Source: Streptomyces brasiliensis
GTDB taxonomy: Bacteria > Actinomycetota > Actinomycetes > Streptomycetales > Streptomycetaceae
Length of the DNA: 64,000 nucleotides
Reading direction: 5' to 3'
NCBI RefSeq assembly: GCF_014647875.1
Contig: NZ_BMQA01000021.1
Location: 58,846 to 122,845 of the forward strand
The position numbers and the translations under genes are program-made. Under the pieces are notes generated by a model that saw only the letters and a list, made by a program, of their open reading frames with translations, was not told where the DNA came from and made no database searches. The stretch's first letter is position 1; each line of letters begins with the position of its first letter. Positions 7,043 through 15,639 of the stretch are shown here, in pieces.

Positions 7043-9112
7043 TCACGCTCGGTCGTGCAGCGCGATACTCCACTTGCCGGACGTCCTGATCTGGAGATAT
7101 CCGCTCGGAACGCGCTGCAGACCGGAAGCCGTGCTGATCCGGCGCACCGGTTCCAGCCGTTCGTCCAGTTCCCAGAGCACCACGAGGTCCAGCATCCCGC
7201 GCGGTTCGTGCTTGATCATCACCTCGGCCTCGGGCCCGGTGTGACGTACGACTCCGTAGCCCTGGCCCTCCACACGCCTGTCGAGCACCGGTACGGAGGC
7301 CAGGTCCGCGGTCTCGATCCGCCAGCCGGTCTCCTCGCTCGCGGCGAAGACGTGGACGTAGCAGTACCCGGGCCGGGCGACCCACAGCGGGCCCACGGTC
7401 GGGCGGCGCCGCCCCACGCTGTCGGCCGAGATCCGCATCTCGCCGTCCGCCTGGAGGCTGCGGGTCTCCAGCGACTCCGAGTCGGACGTGGTGCGGCTCA
7501 GACCGAGCAGCGCGGGCGGACCGTCGTACCGGAACACCGTGCTGCCACGGCCCTCCGCGGCACCGGTGAGCGGTGGGACCTGTTCGATCGGCAGCAGGCG
7601 CAGGCTCCAGTCGCCCGGGTCCTCGAGGCGCAGCCGCACCTCGGGCTCGCCCTTGCGGAACAGCACGGTACGGCCGCGGCTGCCGTGCCGGCGGCCGTTC
7701 AGGAACTCCTCCTCGTCGTCGTACTCGTCCAGCGCCTGGACCCGGTAGGAGCCGAAGGAATCCGAGTCGGTGAAGGAGTACTCGAGGAGCGCCGGTCGTC
7801 CGGGGGCCGGATTGGCCAGGGTGATGGTCTTGTCGCCGCGGCCGGTCCAGGCACCGGCGGCCTGTGCGGCCGGTCCGTCGAGCACGGGCAGGGGACGGGC
7901 GGTGAGCTGCCAGTGGCCGTCGGCCTCCAGAAGGAGCACGAGGGGGCCGTCGGTGAGGGGCACGGTCTGGCGCAGCGGGTCGGTGTCGTTGATCAGCAGG
8001 TCGTACTCGTCGGGGCTGGTCACATACCGCGCCTCCAGGCTCTTCAGCCCGAAGTAGCCGCCGCCGTCCTCGTCGCCCGCGAAGTCGACGTCGAGGTCGG
8101 CCGCCGTGCCGAGCCAGGCGAGCACCTCCGGGCCGTACCCCTGGAGCGGGGCCGTGCCCACCCGGCGGGCCACCGACAGCGGCTGCACGATCACCGTCCA
8201 GTCGTGATCGGCCTCGACGCGCATCCGCAGCGGACGGTCCTCCGGCGGGAGGACGAGGGCGCGGCCGCGGAAGTCGCGCAGCGTGCTGTTGTAGAGGAGG
8301 TCGTCGTCCTTGTTGCGCCGGGTCAGGGTGTGCATCCCGAAGTACCCGTCGCCCTCGTGCCACGCCTCCACGATCACCGGCCCGGGCGGCAGGGGAGCGT
8401 CCACGGAGACGATGCCGTTGCCCCGGCCGCGCTGGGTGGACGGGTGGAACTCGGGTCCGAAGGAATGGGGGACGGCGTCCTGCATGGGTACGGCGTCCCG
8501 CGGGGCGGCGGTCGGGGAGACGGGCGGCGCGGGGGCGGGCGCGACGGGTGCGGGTGCCATGGGGGCCGGTGCCGGTGCCGGTGCCGGTTCGTCGACCGCG
8601 ATCCCGAAGTCCGTCGCCAGGCCCGCGAGTCCGGACGCGTATCCCTGCCCGACCGCGCGGAACTTCCACATCCCGTTGCGCCGGTAGAACTCCCCGAGCA
8701 CGAACGCCGTCTCGCTCGACGCGTCGGTCACCGCGTAGTGCGCCACCACCGCGCCGTCGGCGGTCAGCGCCTGCACATAGAGGCCGGGCACCTGCCCGAA
8801 CACCCCGCCGTCGCAGGAGCCCGCCACCAGGACGCGCTGGACGGCGGGTTCGACGCGCGGCAGATCCACGTCCAGCCACTCGACGAGCTGCCCGTCGCCC
8901 TGGGCCGCACCCGTGTGCCGTACGGCTCCGGAGGGGTGCGCGGGCTGGTTGTAGAACACGAGGTCGGCGTCGCCGCGGACCTTGCCCGCGGCGTCGAGCA
9001 GCAGGGCCGAGGCGTCCACGACCGGCGCTCCGGGGATGTCCCGCCGGCCGACCGCGACCCTCAACGGCACTGCGGGGACAGGTGTGTTGGCTCCTTTGGT
9101 GATGTGCGTCAT
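7043..9112 (-). CDS. TerD-domain protein with five tandem beta-rich modules
   Basis: Encodes 689 residues. Residues 1-165 are a TerD domain (MTHITKGANTPVP start; GDADLVFYNQPAHPSG; VAHYAVTDASSETAFVLGE; EFYRRNGMWKFRAVGQGYASG), a calcium-binding fold linked to tellurium resistance and stress. A Pro/Ala linker (174-205) follows. Five repeats of about 90 residues then start near 229, 322, 422, 519 and 614. Each begins G-x-G and ends with a W-x-(I/V/L) strand (DWTVIVQPL, HWQLTARPL, DWSLRLLPI, GWRIETADL, KWSIALHD). The repeats look like beta-sandwich or jelly-roll units, and I do not know their ligand. The ATG at 9112 matches the usual TerD start; an in-frame ATG at 9121 is also possible and neither has a clear ribosome site. 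Confidence 0.88.
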   Translation of the reverse strand: MTHITKGANTPVPAVPLRVAVGRRDIPGAPVVDASALLLDAAGKVRGDADLVFYNQPAHPSGAVRHTGAAQGDGQLVEWLDVDLPRVEPAVQRVLVAGSCDGGVFGQVPGLYVQALTADGAVVAHYAVTDASSETAFVLGEFYRRNGMWKFRAVGQGYASGLAGLATDFGIAVDEPAPAPAPAPMAPAPVAPAPAPPVSPTAAPRDAVPMQDAVPHSFGPEFHPSTQRGRGNGIVSVDAPLPPGPVIVEAWHEGDGYFGMHTLTRRNKDDDLLYNSTLRDFRGRALVLPPEDRPLRMRVEADHDWTVIVQPLSVARRVGTAPLQGYGPEVLAWLGTAADLDVDFAGDEDGGGYFGLKSLEARYVTSPDEYDLLINDTDPLRQTVPLTDGPLVLLLEADGHWQLTARPLPVLDGPAAQAAGAWTGRGDKTITLANPAPGRPALLEYSFTDSDSFGSYRVQALDEYDDEEEFLNGRRHGSRGRTVLFRKGEPEVRLRLEDPGDWSLRLLPIEQVPPLTGAAEGRGSTVFRYDGPPALLGLSRTTSDSESLETRSLQADGEMRISADSVGRRRPTVGPLWVARPGYCYVHVFAASEETGWRIETADLASVPVLDRRVEGQGYGVVRHTGPEAEVMIKHEPRGMLDLVVLWELDERLEPVRRISTASGLQRVPSGYLQIRTSGKWSIALHDRA

Positions 9113-9201
9113 GGCGCACATGGTGACAGTGGAGACCGTGTGGAGTCGATGGGGTGATCAAGTGGAGATGCAGGGTCCGGGAGTCGGCCGGAAAATCCCC
9201 G

Positions 9202-9230
9202 GGCCCGGGCCGAACGTTTCGGCCCGGGCC
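9202..9230. promoter_or_regulatory. Perfect dyad between the divergent terD-like and sigma genes
   Basis: GGCCCGGGCCGAA (9202-9214) and its reverse complement (9218-9230) are separated by 3 bases, and the central AACGTT extends the symmetry. It lies in the 150-base divergent intergenic region, about 30 bases before the sigma gene start. It could be an operator or an mRNA leader hairpin. Confidence 0.5.
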
Positions 9231-9262
9231 TGCGTCATAGGGGAAACGCGGCGAGGGGAGAG

Positions 9263-9802
9263 GTGTCTGTGCTGCGCAGAAAGGCCCGCCGTGGCCAAGA
9301 GGCGGACCACGGCGGCGACGATCCGCTCGACGAGGCCCAGGAACGCCGGGTGCGGGCGGTGCTCGCGCTCGGTGGTGTGCCGCAGGCGGACCTGCCGGAC
9401 GGGGTGCAGCAGGTCCGCCTGCGGCTGCTGGAACGGGCCGCGAAGGGGGAGGAGGCGCCGCGCGACGTGTCGGCGTGGGCGGCGGTCGTCGCGTCCCGGC
9501 TGGCCATGGACTGGCACCGGGCCAGGCGCCGCCAGGAACGGCTCGGCGAGCGGCTGGCCTCGATGCGGCAGACCGAGCACGCCTCGGGCGAGGACACCAG
9601 CCTGCTCTCCCTCGCCGTCGCCCGGGGCCTGGACGACCTGCCCGACGCCCAGCGCCAGGTGCTCGTCCTCCGCTTCTACGCCGACCTGCCGGTGCGCGGG
9701 ATAGCCGAGGAGCTGGGCATCCCCGAGGGCACGGTCAAGAGCCGGCTGCACACGGCGGTACGGGCCCTGCGCGCCCGCCTGCACGAGGACGAGGTGGTGT
9801 GA
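9263..9802 (+). CDS. ECF-like RNA polymerase sigma factor
   Basis: Encodes 179 residues. The C-terminal part is a clear sigma region 4: DDLPDAQRQVLVLRFYADL, then GIAEELGIPEGTVKSRLH. The N-terminal part (QVRLRLLERAAKGEEAPRDV, then AAVVASRLAMDWHRARRRQE) fits a shortened region 2. This belongs to the ECF group. It is followed one base after its stop by a single-TM protein, so the two are coupled. The start is the GTG at 9263 after GAGGGGAGAG; an in-frame GTG at 9269 gives better spacing and is the alternative. Confidence 0.88.
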   Translation: MSVLRRKARRGQEADHGGDDPLDEAQERRVRAVLALGGVPQADLPDGVQQVRLRLLERAAKGEEAPRDVSAWAAVVASRLAMDWHRARRRQERLGERLASMRQTEHASGEDTSLLSLAVARGLDDLPDAQRQVLVLRFYADLPVRGIAEELGIPEGTVKSRLHTAVRALRARLHEDEVV

Positions 9803-9803
9803 C

Positions 9804-10514
9804 GTGACCGCCGAGAACGAGACGTACGACGGCTCCGACGCGCTCATGGCCGCGATCACCGGTGAACCGGTGCCGGAAGAGGTGCGCGCGGACGCCGGGT
9901 TCGCCGCCCGCTACCGGGCCGCCGAGTCCGAAGTGGCGCTGCTGCGCGAGCAGTTGGGAATCATCGGGGATGCGCTGGCCCGGCCCGACGCCGCTCCCGC
10001 CGTCGAGCCGGAGACCGCGCCCACCCGCACCTCCCCGCCCCGGCCCCGTCGTACCTGGCTGCCTTTCGCCTTCGGCGCGCTCGCCGTCGCCGTCGCCGGG
10101 TTCCTGTTCGTCGGGATGGGCTGGCTGGTGGTGCAGAGCTCGGACGACAGCAAGGGGGCGTCGGCGGACAGCGGTTCCGCCAAGGTGCAGGACCGAGGGG
10201 CGTACGGCGCCTGCTCCCGGCTCGTCCTCGAGGGCGACGTGACCCGCGTCGAACCGGTCCCCGGCACCGGGCGGGAGCGGGTCACCCTGCACGTGACCCG
10301 CTACTACAAGCCGGAGAGCGGCAGGTCGCAGGTCACCGTCCTGACCGACAGGAGCGTGGCACCGCGCCCCGGCAAGGGCGACCACGTGCTGGTCGCCCTG
10401 CCGCGGCAGGGCAGCACACCCGACCTGTGGGTCACGGGAGAGCGGGACATCGCCGGGCAACGGGCCGCCGCCGAACGCGCGGCGCAGGAGCCATCGGCCA
10501 CCTCCTGCCCGTGA
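9804..10514 (+). CDS. Single-TM membrane protein, putative anti-sigma partner
   Basis: Encodes 236 residues. An N-terminal cytoplasmic part of about 85 residues contains a helical ARYRAAESEVALLREQLGII segment. One membrane segment is at 86-110 (FAFGALAVAVAGFLFVGMGW), and an external domain has two cysteines (GACSRLVLEGDV and the C-terminal SCP). Its GTG follows the sigma stop in TGACGTG, so translation is coupled. Topology and context suggest it holds or modulates the sigma factor at the membrane, but I see no classical zinc-binding anti-sigma motif. A strong hairpin follows. Confidence 0.75.
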   Translation: MTAENETYDGSDALMAAITGEPVPEEVRADAGFAARYRAAESEVALLREQLGIIGDALARPDAAPAVEPETAPTRTSPPRPRRTWLPFAFGALAVAVAGFLFVGMGWLVVQSSDDSKGASADSGSAKVQDRGAYGACSRLVLEGDVTRVEPVPGTGRERVTLHVTRYYKPESGRSQVTVLTDRSVAPRPGKGDHVLVALPRQGSTPDLWVTGERDIAGQRAAAERAAQEPSATSCP

Positions 10515-10527
10515 CGGACACGCGAAA

Positions 10528-10558
10528 GGGGCGGGCGCCCGCAACGGACGCCCGCCCC
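10528..10558. terminator. Bidirectional terminator after the sigma operon
   Basis: GGGGCGGGCG (10528-10537) pairs with CGCCCGCCCC (10549-10558), between the convergent membrane-protein and subtilisin genes. Confidence 0.8.
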
Positions 10559-10574
10559 ACCGCCGTACGAACCA

Positions 10575-13500
10575 CTACGGCGTGACGTTCTCGATCTTCA
10601 CGTTGCCGACGCCCGCGACCGTGCCGCGCGCGTTGACCAGCTGGACCCGACCGAAGAACTCCCGCCCTGCGGGAGCCCCCGCGGCCGCCGTGACCTCACC
10701 GGTCACCGTGGCGGAGGCGCCGGTGGCGAGCTTGACCGGCGTGGCCCCGTCGACCGTGACGGTGCCGAGCGCGGACGAGAAGAACACGTCCCGGTAGTCG
10801 TAGTCGGTGGAGCCCGCCGGGACCGAGTAGCCGTAGACCTCGATGGTGTACGTGCCGGCGGCCGGGTTCGGGATGGACACCGCCTCCTCCGAGTCGCCGT
10901 CCGCGGACTGCGCGACCGGGTTGCCGTCGGCGTCGTAGACCGTCAGGTCGAGGTCGGCCGCCGTGTCGGTGACGTTGCCGATGGCGACGTCGAGCGACGT
11001 GGCCCCCGCGGGCACGGTGACCGTGGTGACCTGGGACTCGCCCTCCTTGATGGCCGGTCGGTCCGTCTTGGAGGAGCCGAGCGGGCCGCCGACCAGCTTG
11101 CCGTCGATCGCCGCGAAGGTGTTCGTCACCTTCCAGGAGGCGGTGGCCGGCACGCCGACCTCGGCCTCGGGCACGGTCGCGGTCTCCGGGTCGAAGGCCG
11201 CGCCGAGGACGGTGACGTCCAGCTTGTACGGGTTGTCGAGCAGCGGCGAGGTACGGCGCGCCTCGACCTCGATCTCCCAGACGCCGGGCTGCGGGTCGGC
11301 GTACGCGCGCACGTCCGGCCTGCAGCCGTTGCCGTCGAGGTAGTTGTTGTAGCAGTACGGCGTGGAGGTGTTGTCGACCGGAACGCCGTACGGGTGGATG
11401 GCGATGAACCGCGTCTGGCTCGCGCCCTTCAGCCCGCCGATCGCGACCTCGAGAGACTTGGCGCCCTCGGGGACGGTCACGAAGTACGACTTGAAGCTGT
11501 TGCGCTGCACCGAACTCGCCGCCGAGTAGGTGAAGTTCACCGGCGTGGAGACCACGACCGTGGTGAGGATCTGCTTGTCGATGCCCTCCGTGCTCGGGTC
11601 GTCGACCTCGAGGATCGCGCTCTTGATGCCCGCCGAGCGCGGAGCCGCCTGGACCTCGACGGTCACCGGCTGGTTCAGCGGCAGCCGCACCACGTCGTCG
11701 CCGAGGATGCGGAACGTGCCGTCGGCGTTGTTCGCCAGGGAGAGCTCGTGCCGGACCGGACGGTCAGGGCCCGAGGTGCGGGTGATCGTGACGTCGTACG
11801 TCTTCTTCTGCCCGGCCTTCAGACCGCCCTCGCGGTCGTACAGGCCCGTGCCGAAGCCCGGCGTCTTCAGCGCGAAGTCGATCGCGGTGTCGACCGGCGC
11901 CTTCACGGTGTAGTCGTGCGCGGTCGCGTCGTCCTTGACGGCCTTCCACGCGTCGACGATGTTGATGCGGCCCGCACCCTCCTCGTACGCCTGCACGTCC
12001 TTGATGTGGTCGGCGGTCGAGACGAGGGCCGTGCGCAGCTTCGCCGGGGTGAGGTCGATGCCCTGCTGCTGGGCGGCGCTCAGCAGCAGTGCGCTCGCCC
12101 CCGCCGCTTGCGGTGAGGCCATCGAGGTGCCCTGGAGCATCGAGTAGCCGGCCGGCAGCGAGTAGCCCGCCTCGGCGACCGGGCCACCGGGCAGCCAGGT
12201 CTGCGTGGAGTTGATCGCGGCGCCGGGCGCGACGAGCGTCGGCGTGAAGCCGCCGTCCTCACGCGGACCGCGCGAGGAGAAGGGCAGCAGCTGGTACTTG
12301 GTCGTCACCGCCGAGCCGTAGTTGGCCGCCCAGGTCTCCTTGGAGATGCCCGCGCCTACCGAGATGACCTTGTCTGCCAGACCGGGGTCGCCGATGGTGT
12401 TGGCGCCGGGGCCGGAGTTGCCCGCGGAGATCACCAGCTGGACGCCGTAGGTGTCGATCAGCCGCGTGTACAGCACGGCACGCGCGTTGTTGCCGTCGTT
12501 GAGCGCGGGCAGGCCGCCGATCGACATGTTGACGATGTCCACGCCGCGGTTGGCGACGAGGTCGATCATGCCCTCGGTGAGCGCGACGTTGGTGCAGCCG
12601 CCGGTCCAGGTGCAGGCACGCGAGGAGACGATCTTCGCGCCCGGGGCCGCGCCGTTCATCTTCCCGCCGAACAGGCCGTTGGCGGAGGTGATGCCGGCGA
12701 CGTGGGTGCCGTGCTCGGACTCGATGACGCCGATGTTGACGAAGTCCGCCTTCTTGCCGACCCAGGTCCCGCCGTACGGGTCCATCGGCACGTCCTTGCG
12801 GATCTGCACGACGAACGGCTGCCGCTCGACGACTTCGGTCGCCGGGTTGTCGGTGCCGAAGTAGCCGACCTGGAAACCGTCCTTGTACGGCTTCATCGGC
12901 GTGTCGTCGGAGAAGTCGAAGTTGTTGTTCAGGTCGACACGGACGGTGCCGGCCGCCGGGTCGTACAGAAGTCCCCACACGTCGGTGGTGTCGCCGTCCC
13001 GGTTCGCGTCGCCCGCCGCGTCACCGCCCGCGGTGTACGACTCGCGGAACAGGCTCACCTGGTACGAGCCCGCGGGCGCCGTCCACGTCCGGCCGCTGTA
13101 GGCGAAGCTGGGCCCGGAGACGGGGGTCACCTGGGGACGCCAGGTCGCGTCACCGTCCACGATCGGGTCGGTCGCCGTCACCCAGTCGACGATCTTCCGC
13201 TCGCCGGTGGTGGTCTTCTGCAGCGCCGGGTGGCCGAGGTCCACGCCCGCGTCGAGGATGCCGATGGTGACGCCGCGGCCGTCCGCCTTCGGGTGCTGCT
13301 TGACGAAGTCGACGGCGCCCGTCTCGAAGGACGGGTTGTACGGGTTCTCGGCGGGGGTGTTCTTGTTCGGCGCCGGGTAAGTGGTCGCCGTCCCGCCGGA
13401 CTTGGCGCCCTTGGCGGTGTCCGCGCTCGGCGTCGGGTCGTCGAGCTTGATCTCCTGGCGCAGGTCGATGGCGTGCACCGAGGACAGCTTCGCGGCGGCG

Positions 13501-13883
13501 GCGATGGCCGCGTCGGCCTTGCCCGTCGGGACGGTGGCACGGACATAGCCGAGCTTGTCGTACGTGCGGCCCACGGAGCCGCCCTTGACCCCGTCCAGCT
13601 CCTCGGTGACCTGCTCGGTCTGCCCCGGCGCGGTCGCGATCATCATCGTGACGTTCTTGTCGCCGGCGCTCTTGGCCTCGGCGAGCAGGTCGGCGTCGTC
13701 CGAACCGAGCTTGTCGTGGGCCGACTTGACGCCGGGGTCGGCCGCGACGGGGGTGCTGGGCCCGGCGACGGCCATGGGTATCGGCCCGACCGCGGACAGG
13801 GCGGCCACCAGGCCGGCGGCCACAGCGATCCGGGCCACGCGTCTCGCGCTCGGTATCGGATCGCTCTTGGAAGTGAGGGTCAT
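10575..13883 (-). CDS. Secreted subtilisin-like serine protease (S8) with C-terminal beta domains
   Basis: Encodes about 1102 residues. A signal peptide is clear: basic SARRVARIA, then VAAGLVAALSAVGPIPMAVAGP. A propeptide region (to about 160) follows. The catalytic triad is intact: Asp in ILDAGVDLGHPAL, His in EHGTHVAGI and Ser in GTSMASPQAAG. A long insert lies between the Asp and His blocks. The C-terminal 400 residues are beta-rich, with PPC-like segments (ATSLDVAIGNVTDTAADLDL, AAGTYTIEVYGYSV). I chose the ATG at 13883 because AAGGG lies 6 bases before it; the ATG at 13889 would leave only 3 bases. The likely role is extracellular protein degradation. A terminator lies just downstream. 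Confidence 0.93.
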   Translation of the reverse strand: MTLTSKSDPIPSARRVARIAVAAGLVAALSAVGPIPMAVAGPSTPVAADPGVKSAHDKLGSDDADLLAEAKSAGDKNVTMMIATAPGQTEQVTEELDGVKGGSVGRTYDKLGYVRATVPTGKADAAIAAAAKLSSVHAIDLRQEIKLDDPTPSADTAKGAKSGGTATTYPAPNKNTPAENPYNPSFETGAVDFVKQHPKADGRGVTIGILDAGVDLGHPALQKTTTGERKIVDWVTATDPIVDGDATWRPQVTPVSGPSFAYSGRTWTAPAGSYQVSLFRESYTAGGDAAGDANRDGDTTDVWGLLYDPAAGTVRVDLNNNFDFSDDTPMKPYKDGFQVGYFGTDNPATEVVERQPFVVQIRKDVPMDPYGGTWVGKKADFVNIGVIESEHGTHVAGITSANGLFGGKMNGAAPGAKIVSSRACTWTGGCTNVALTEGMIDLVANRGVDIVNMSIGGLPALNDGNNARAVLYTRLIDTYGVQLVISAGNSGPGANTIGDPGLADKVISVGAGISKETWAANYGSAVTTKYQLLPFSSRGPREDGGFTPTLVAPGAAINSTQTWLPGGPVAEAGYSLPAGYSMLQGTSMASPQAAGASALLLSAAQQQGIDLTPAKLRTALVSTADHIKDVQAYEEGAGRINIVDAWKAVKDDATAHDYTVKAPVDTAIDFALKTPGFGTGLYDREGGLKAGQKKTYDVTITRTSGPDRPVRHELSLANNADGTFRILGDDVVRLPLNQPVTVEVQAAPRSAGIKSAILEVDDPSTEGIDKQILTTVVVSTPVNFTYSAASSVQRNSFKSYFVTVPEGAKSLEVAIGGLKGASQTRFIAIHPYGVPVDNTSTPYCYNNYLDGNGCRPDVRAYADPQPGVWEIEVEARRTSPLLDNPYKLDVTVLGAAFDPETATVPEAEVGVPATASWKVTNTFAAIDGKLVGGPLGSSKTDRPAIKEGESQVTTVTVPAGATSLDVAIGNVTDTAADLDLTVYDADGNPVAQSADGDSEEAVSIPNPAAGTYTIEVYGYSVPAGSTDYDYRDVFFSSALGTVTVDGATPVKLATGASATVTGEVTAAAGAPAGREFFGRVQLVNARGTVAGVGNVKIENVTP

Positions 13884-13987
13884 CGGCATCCCTTGGGTGT
13901 AAAGGAACGTTGATCACGGCAGTCCGGATGTCGGTGCCGGACGATCGCTCAGCTTTACCCAAGGGGCAGATGTTTGGGGAGAGTTGA

Positions 13988-14032
13988 CCGTGGCGTGATG
14001 GAACCATGGCGTACTTCCGCCATACGCCACGG
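13988..14032. promoter_or_regulatory. Nested inverted repeat upstream of the subtilisin gene
   Basis: Outer arms CCGTGGCGT (13988-13996) and ACGCCACGG (14024-14032) enclose inner arms ATGGCG (14006-14011) and CGCCAT (14018-14023). It lies about 105 bases before the protease start and about 50 bases after the CGNR stop on the same strand. It could terminate the CGNR transcript or be an operator for the protease. Confidence 0.55.
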
Positions 14033-14082
14033 GGGACTTAGACGTCCAAAGGGTGATCTTTCACTCCGCATTCGCGGATGTT

Positions 14083-14622
14083 TCAGGCGCGTGAACGCGC
14101 ATAGTGGCGGGACGCCTTCGCGCGGTTGCCGCAGCCCGCCATCGAGCACCAGCGCCGGGTGCCGTTGCGTGAGGTGTCGAAGAAGTGCAGGACACATGTG
14201 TCGCTCGCGCAGCTGCGGATCCGGTCCGGGGCGGTGGTGAGCAACTCCAGATAGTTGCGCGTGGCGAGCCACGCCGGCCCCCAGGAGGGGTCGCCGAACT
14301 CGGGCCGCTCGACCGGTCCCTGGGCGGTGAGTCCCAACTGGATCCGCCCGCGCGCGAGTACGGCGTCGACGGCCTCGGCACCCTCCTCGGGTGATCCGTC
14401 CACCGCGGCCCGCAGCGCGTCCCGCGCCTGGCGCAGATGCCGCAGTGTCTTCTCGTCCGCCTCGTACGTGCCGTCCAGCCGGTTGCCCGCGAGCCACACC
14501 GCGAGCCCGTCGGTGTCGGTGAGGAGGTCCCGAAGTTCCCCGCCCTGCTTCCAGCGTGTGTTGAGCAGGTCGAGGGCCAGGGGCTCGCCGGTGAGCGGGC
14601 GGGGGTCGGGGGCGCCGGTCAT
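14083..14622 (-). CDS. ABATE/CGNR zinc-finger domain protein
   Basis: Encodes 179 residues. The N-terminal ABATE domain (TGEPLALDLLNTRWKQGG, DGLAVWLAG) is followed by the CGNR treble-clef finger: CASDTCVLHFFDTSRNG, then RRWCSMAGCGNRAKASRH. Such proteins are putative stress-linked transcription regulators. The ATG at 14622 is preceded by AAGGAG. It is divergent from a VOC-type gene, and the promoter of that gene holds a TAACCT/AGGTTA dyad it could bind. The divergent regulator/VOC pair is common in Streptomyces, but here the VOC gene is broken. Confidence 0.9.
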   Translation of the reverse strand: MTGAPDPRPLTGEPLALDLLNTRWKQGGELRDLLTDTDGLAVWLAGNRLDGTYEADEKTLRHLRQARDALRAAVDGSPEEGAEAVDAVLARGRIQLGLTAQGPVERPEFGDPSWGPAWLATRNYLELLTTAPDRIRSCASDTCVLHFFDTSRNGTRRWCSMAGCGNRAKASRHYARSRA

Positions 14623-14664
14623 GGGGACTCCTTGCTAGCTAACCACTCAAGGGTACGTGACCGG

Positions 14665-14709
14665 TTGACATGCCGAACATCTAACCTATAAATAGGGTGA
14701 GAGAGGTTA
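14665..14709 (+). promoter_or_regulatory. Near-consensus promoter with dyad operator
   Basis: TTGACA (14665-14670), a 16-base spacer and TATAAA (14687-14692) form an unusually good housekeeping promoter for a Streptomyces. The -10 element lies inside an inverted repeat, TAACCT (14682-14687) and AGGTTA (14704-14709). This suggests repression, plausibly by the divergent CGNR protein. It drives the truncated VOC gene. Confidence 0.65.
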
Positions 14710-14731
14710 TGAGTTTTCCGAAGGGACCGTC

Positions 14732-14866
14732 ATGACCCTGCGCACCGGCCACACCGGCCTGAACGTCACCGATCTCGCCCGCTCGCTCGCCTTCTACCAG
14801 GACGTCCTGGGCTTCGTGCTGCTAGTGCTGTGACCGGCGGTACGCGTTCCTCGGCGACGGTGACGG
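14732..14866 (+). pseudogene. Truncated VOC/glyoxalase-family gene
   Basis: The frame from ATG 14732 encodes MTLRTGHTGLNVTDLARSLA, then FYQDVLGFVLLVL and a stop at 14831-14833. This is the first beta-alpha-beta unit of a VOC (glyoxalase/dioxygenase) protein, normally about 130 residues. Immediately after, RYAFLGDGDG is readable in another frame, the next conserved VOC segment; then the similarity is lost. The gene has therefore suffered a frameshift and a large deletion. Its promoter and ribosome site (GAAGGGA) remain excellent, so a 33-residue peptide may still be made. Confidence 0.7.
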
Positions 14867-14949
14867 CGACGCCCCCGGCGCTGCCCCTGCGCTGGTCGGC
14901 ACCCGAGTACTCGCCTGCCGATCCGGTCCCGCCGGGTTAACGTCCCTGT

Positions 14950-15438
14950 GTGCGCTCCAATTTGAGGGTGGCGGCCTACGCCGTGTGCGTCCGCGACGGA
15001 CAGCTTCTGCTCGCCCGTTCCCCCGCCCCCGACGGCACCCCCGAGTGGGTCCTGCCCGGCGGCGGCATGGAGCACGGCGAGGACCCGTACGACACCGTCC
15101 GCCGTGAAGTCGCGGAGGAGACCGGCTATCGGATCGAGGTGACCGGTCTCCTCGGCGTGGACTCCCTGCGTCGGACGCTGCCGCGCCGCTTCGGCCGCAC
15201 CGTCGACCATCACGCCGTACGGCTCGTCTACGAGGCCCGTGTGACCGGCGGTGAACTCCGCCACGAGGTCGGCGGCTCCACGGACCTGGCCGCCTGGCAG
15301 GACCTGACCGACGTGCCCGGGCTGACCCGGGTCGCGCTCATCGACACGGCCCTGCGGCTGTGGCGCGAACGCCCGGTGACCGGACGCTTCCCGAACCCCG
15401 GAACCCCTCCCCTGCCCCCGCAGATGAACGCGGAGTGA
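14950..15438 (+). CDS. NUDIX hydrolase
   Basis: Encodes 162 residues. The Nudix box is complete: GGGMEHGEDPYDTVRREVAE followed by ETG, matching Gx5Ex7REUxEExGU. The box binds the divalent metal and hydrolyses nucleoside diphosphate-X compounds; the substrate cannot be told. The start GTG at 14950 has no ribosome site. TTAACG lies about 8 bases upstream, so the mRNA may be leaderless. The gene appears monocistronic. Confidence 0.92.
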   Translation: MRSNLRVAAYAVCVRDGQLLLARSPAPDGTPEWVLPGGGMEHGEDPYDTVRREVAEETGYRIEVTGLLGVDSLRRTLPRRFGRTVDHHAVRLVYEARVTGGELRHEVGGSTDLAAWQDLTDVPGLTRVALIDTALRLWRERPVTGRFPNPGTPPLPPQMNAE

Positions 15439-15639
15439 CCGCCCCCGGGCCACCCGAAATCCGGTCCATGACCGCGGCCCGTACACCGTGATCCACGTAC
15501 GGTGATCGGCGCTGTGCGTTGCCGCCTCGTTCACGCGCAGGTCACCCCCGCTGCCAACGATCCAGAGTGAGCGGGATGTTCGCGACAGCGATCGTCCCGC
15601 GACCACTGCCGACGCGATCGCACTCGGGGAGACCGCGCC

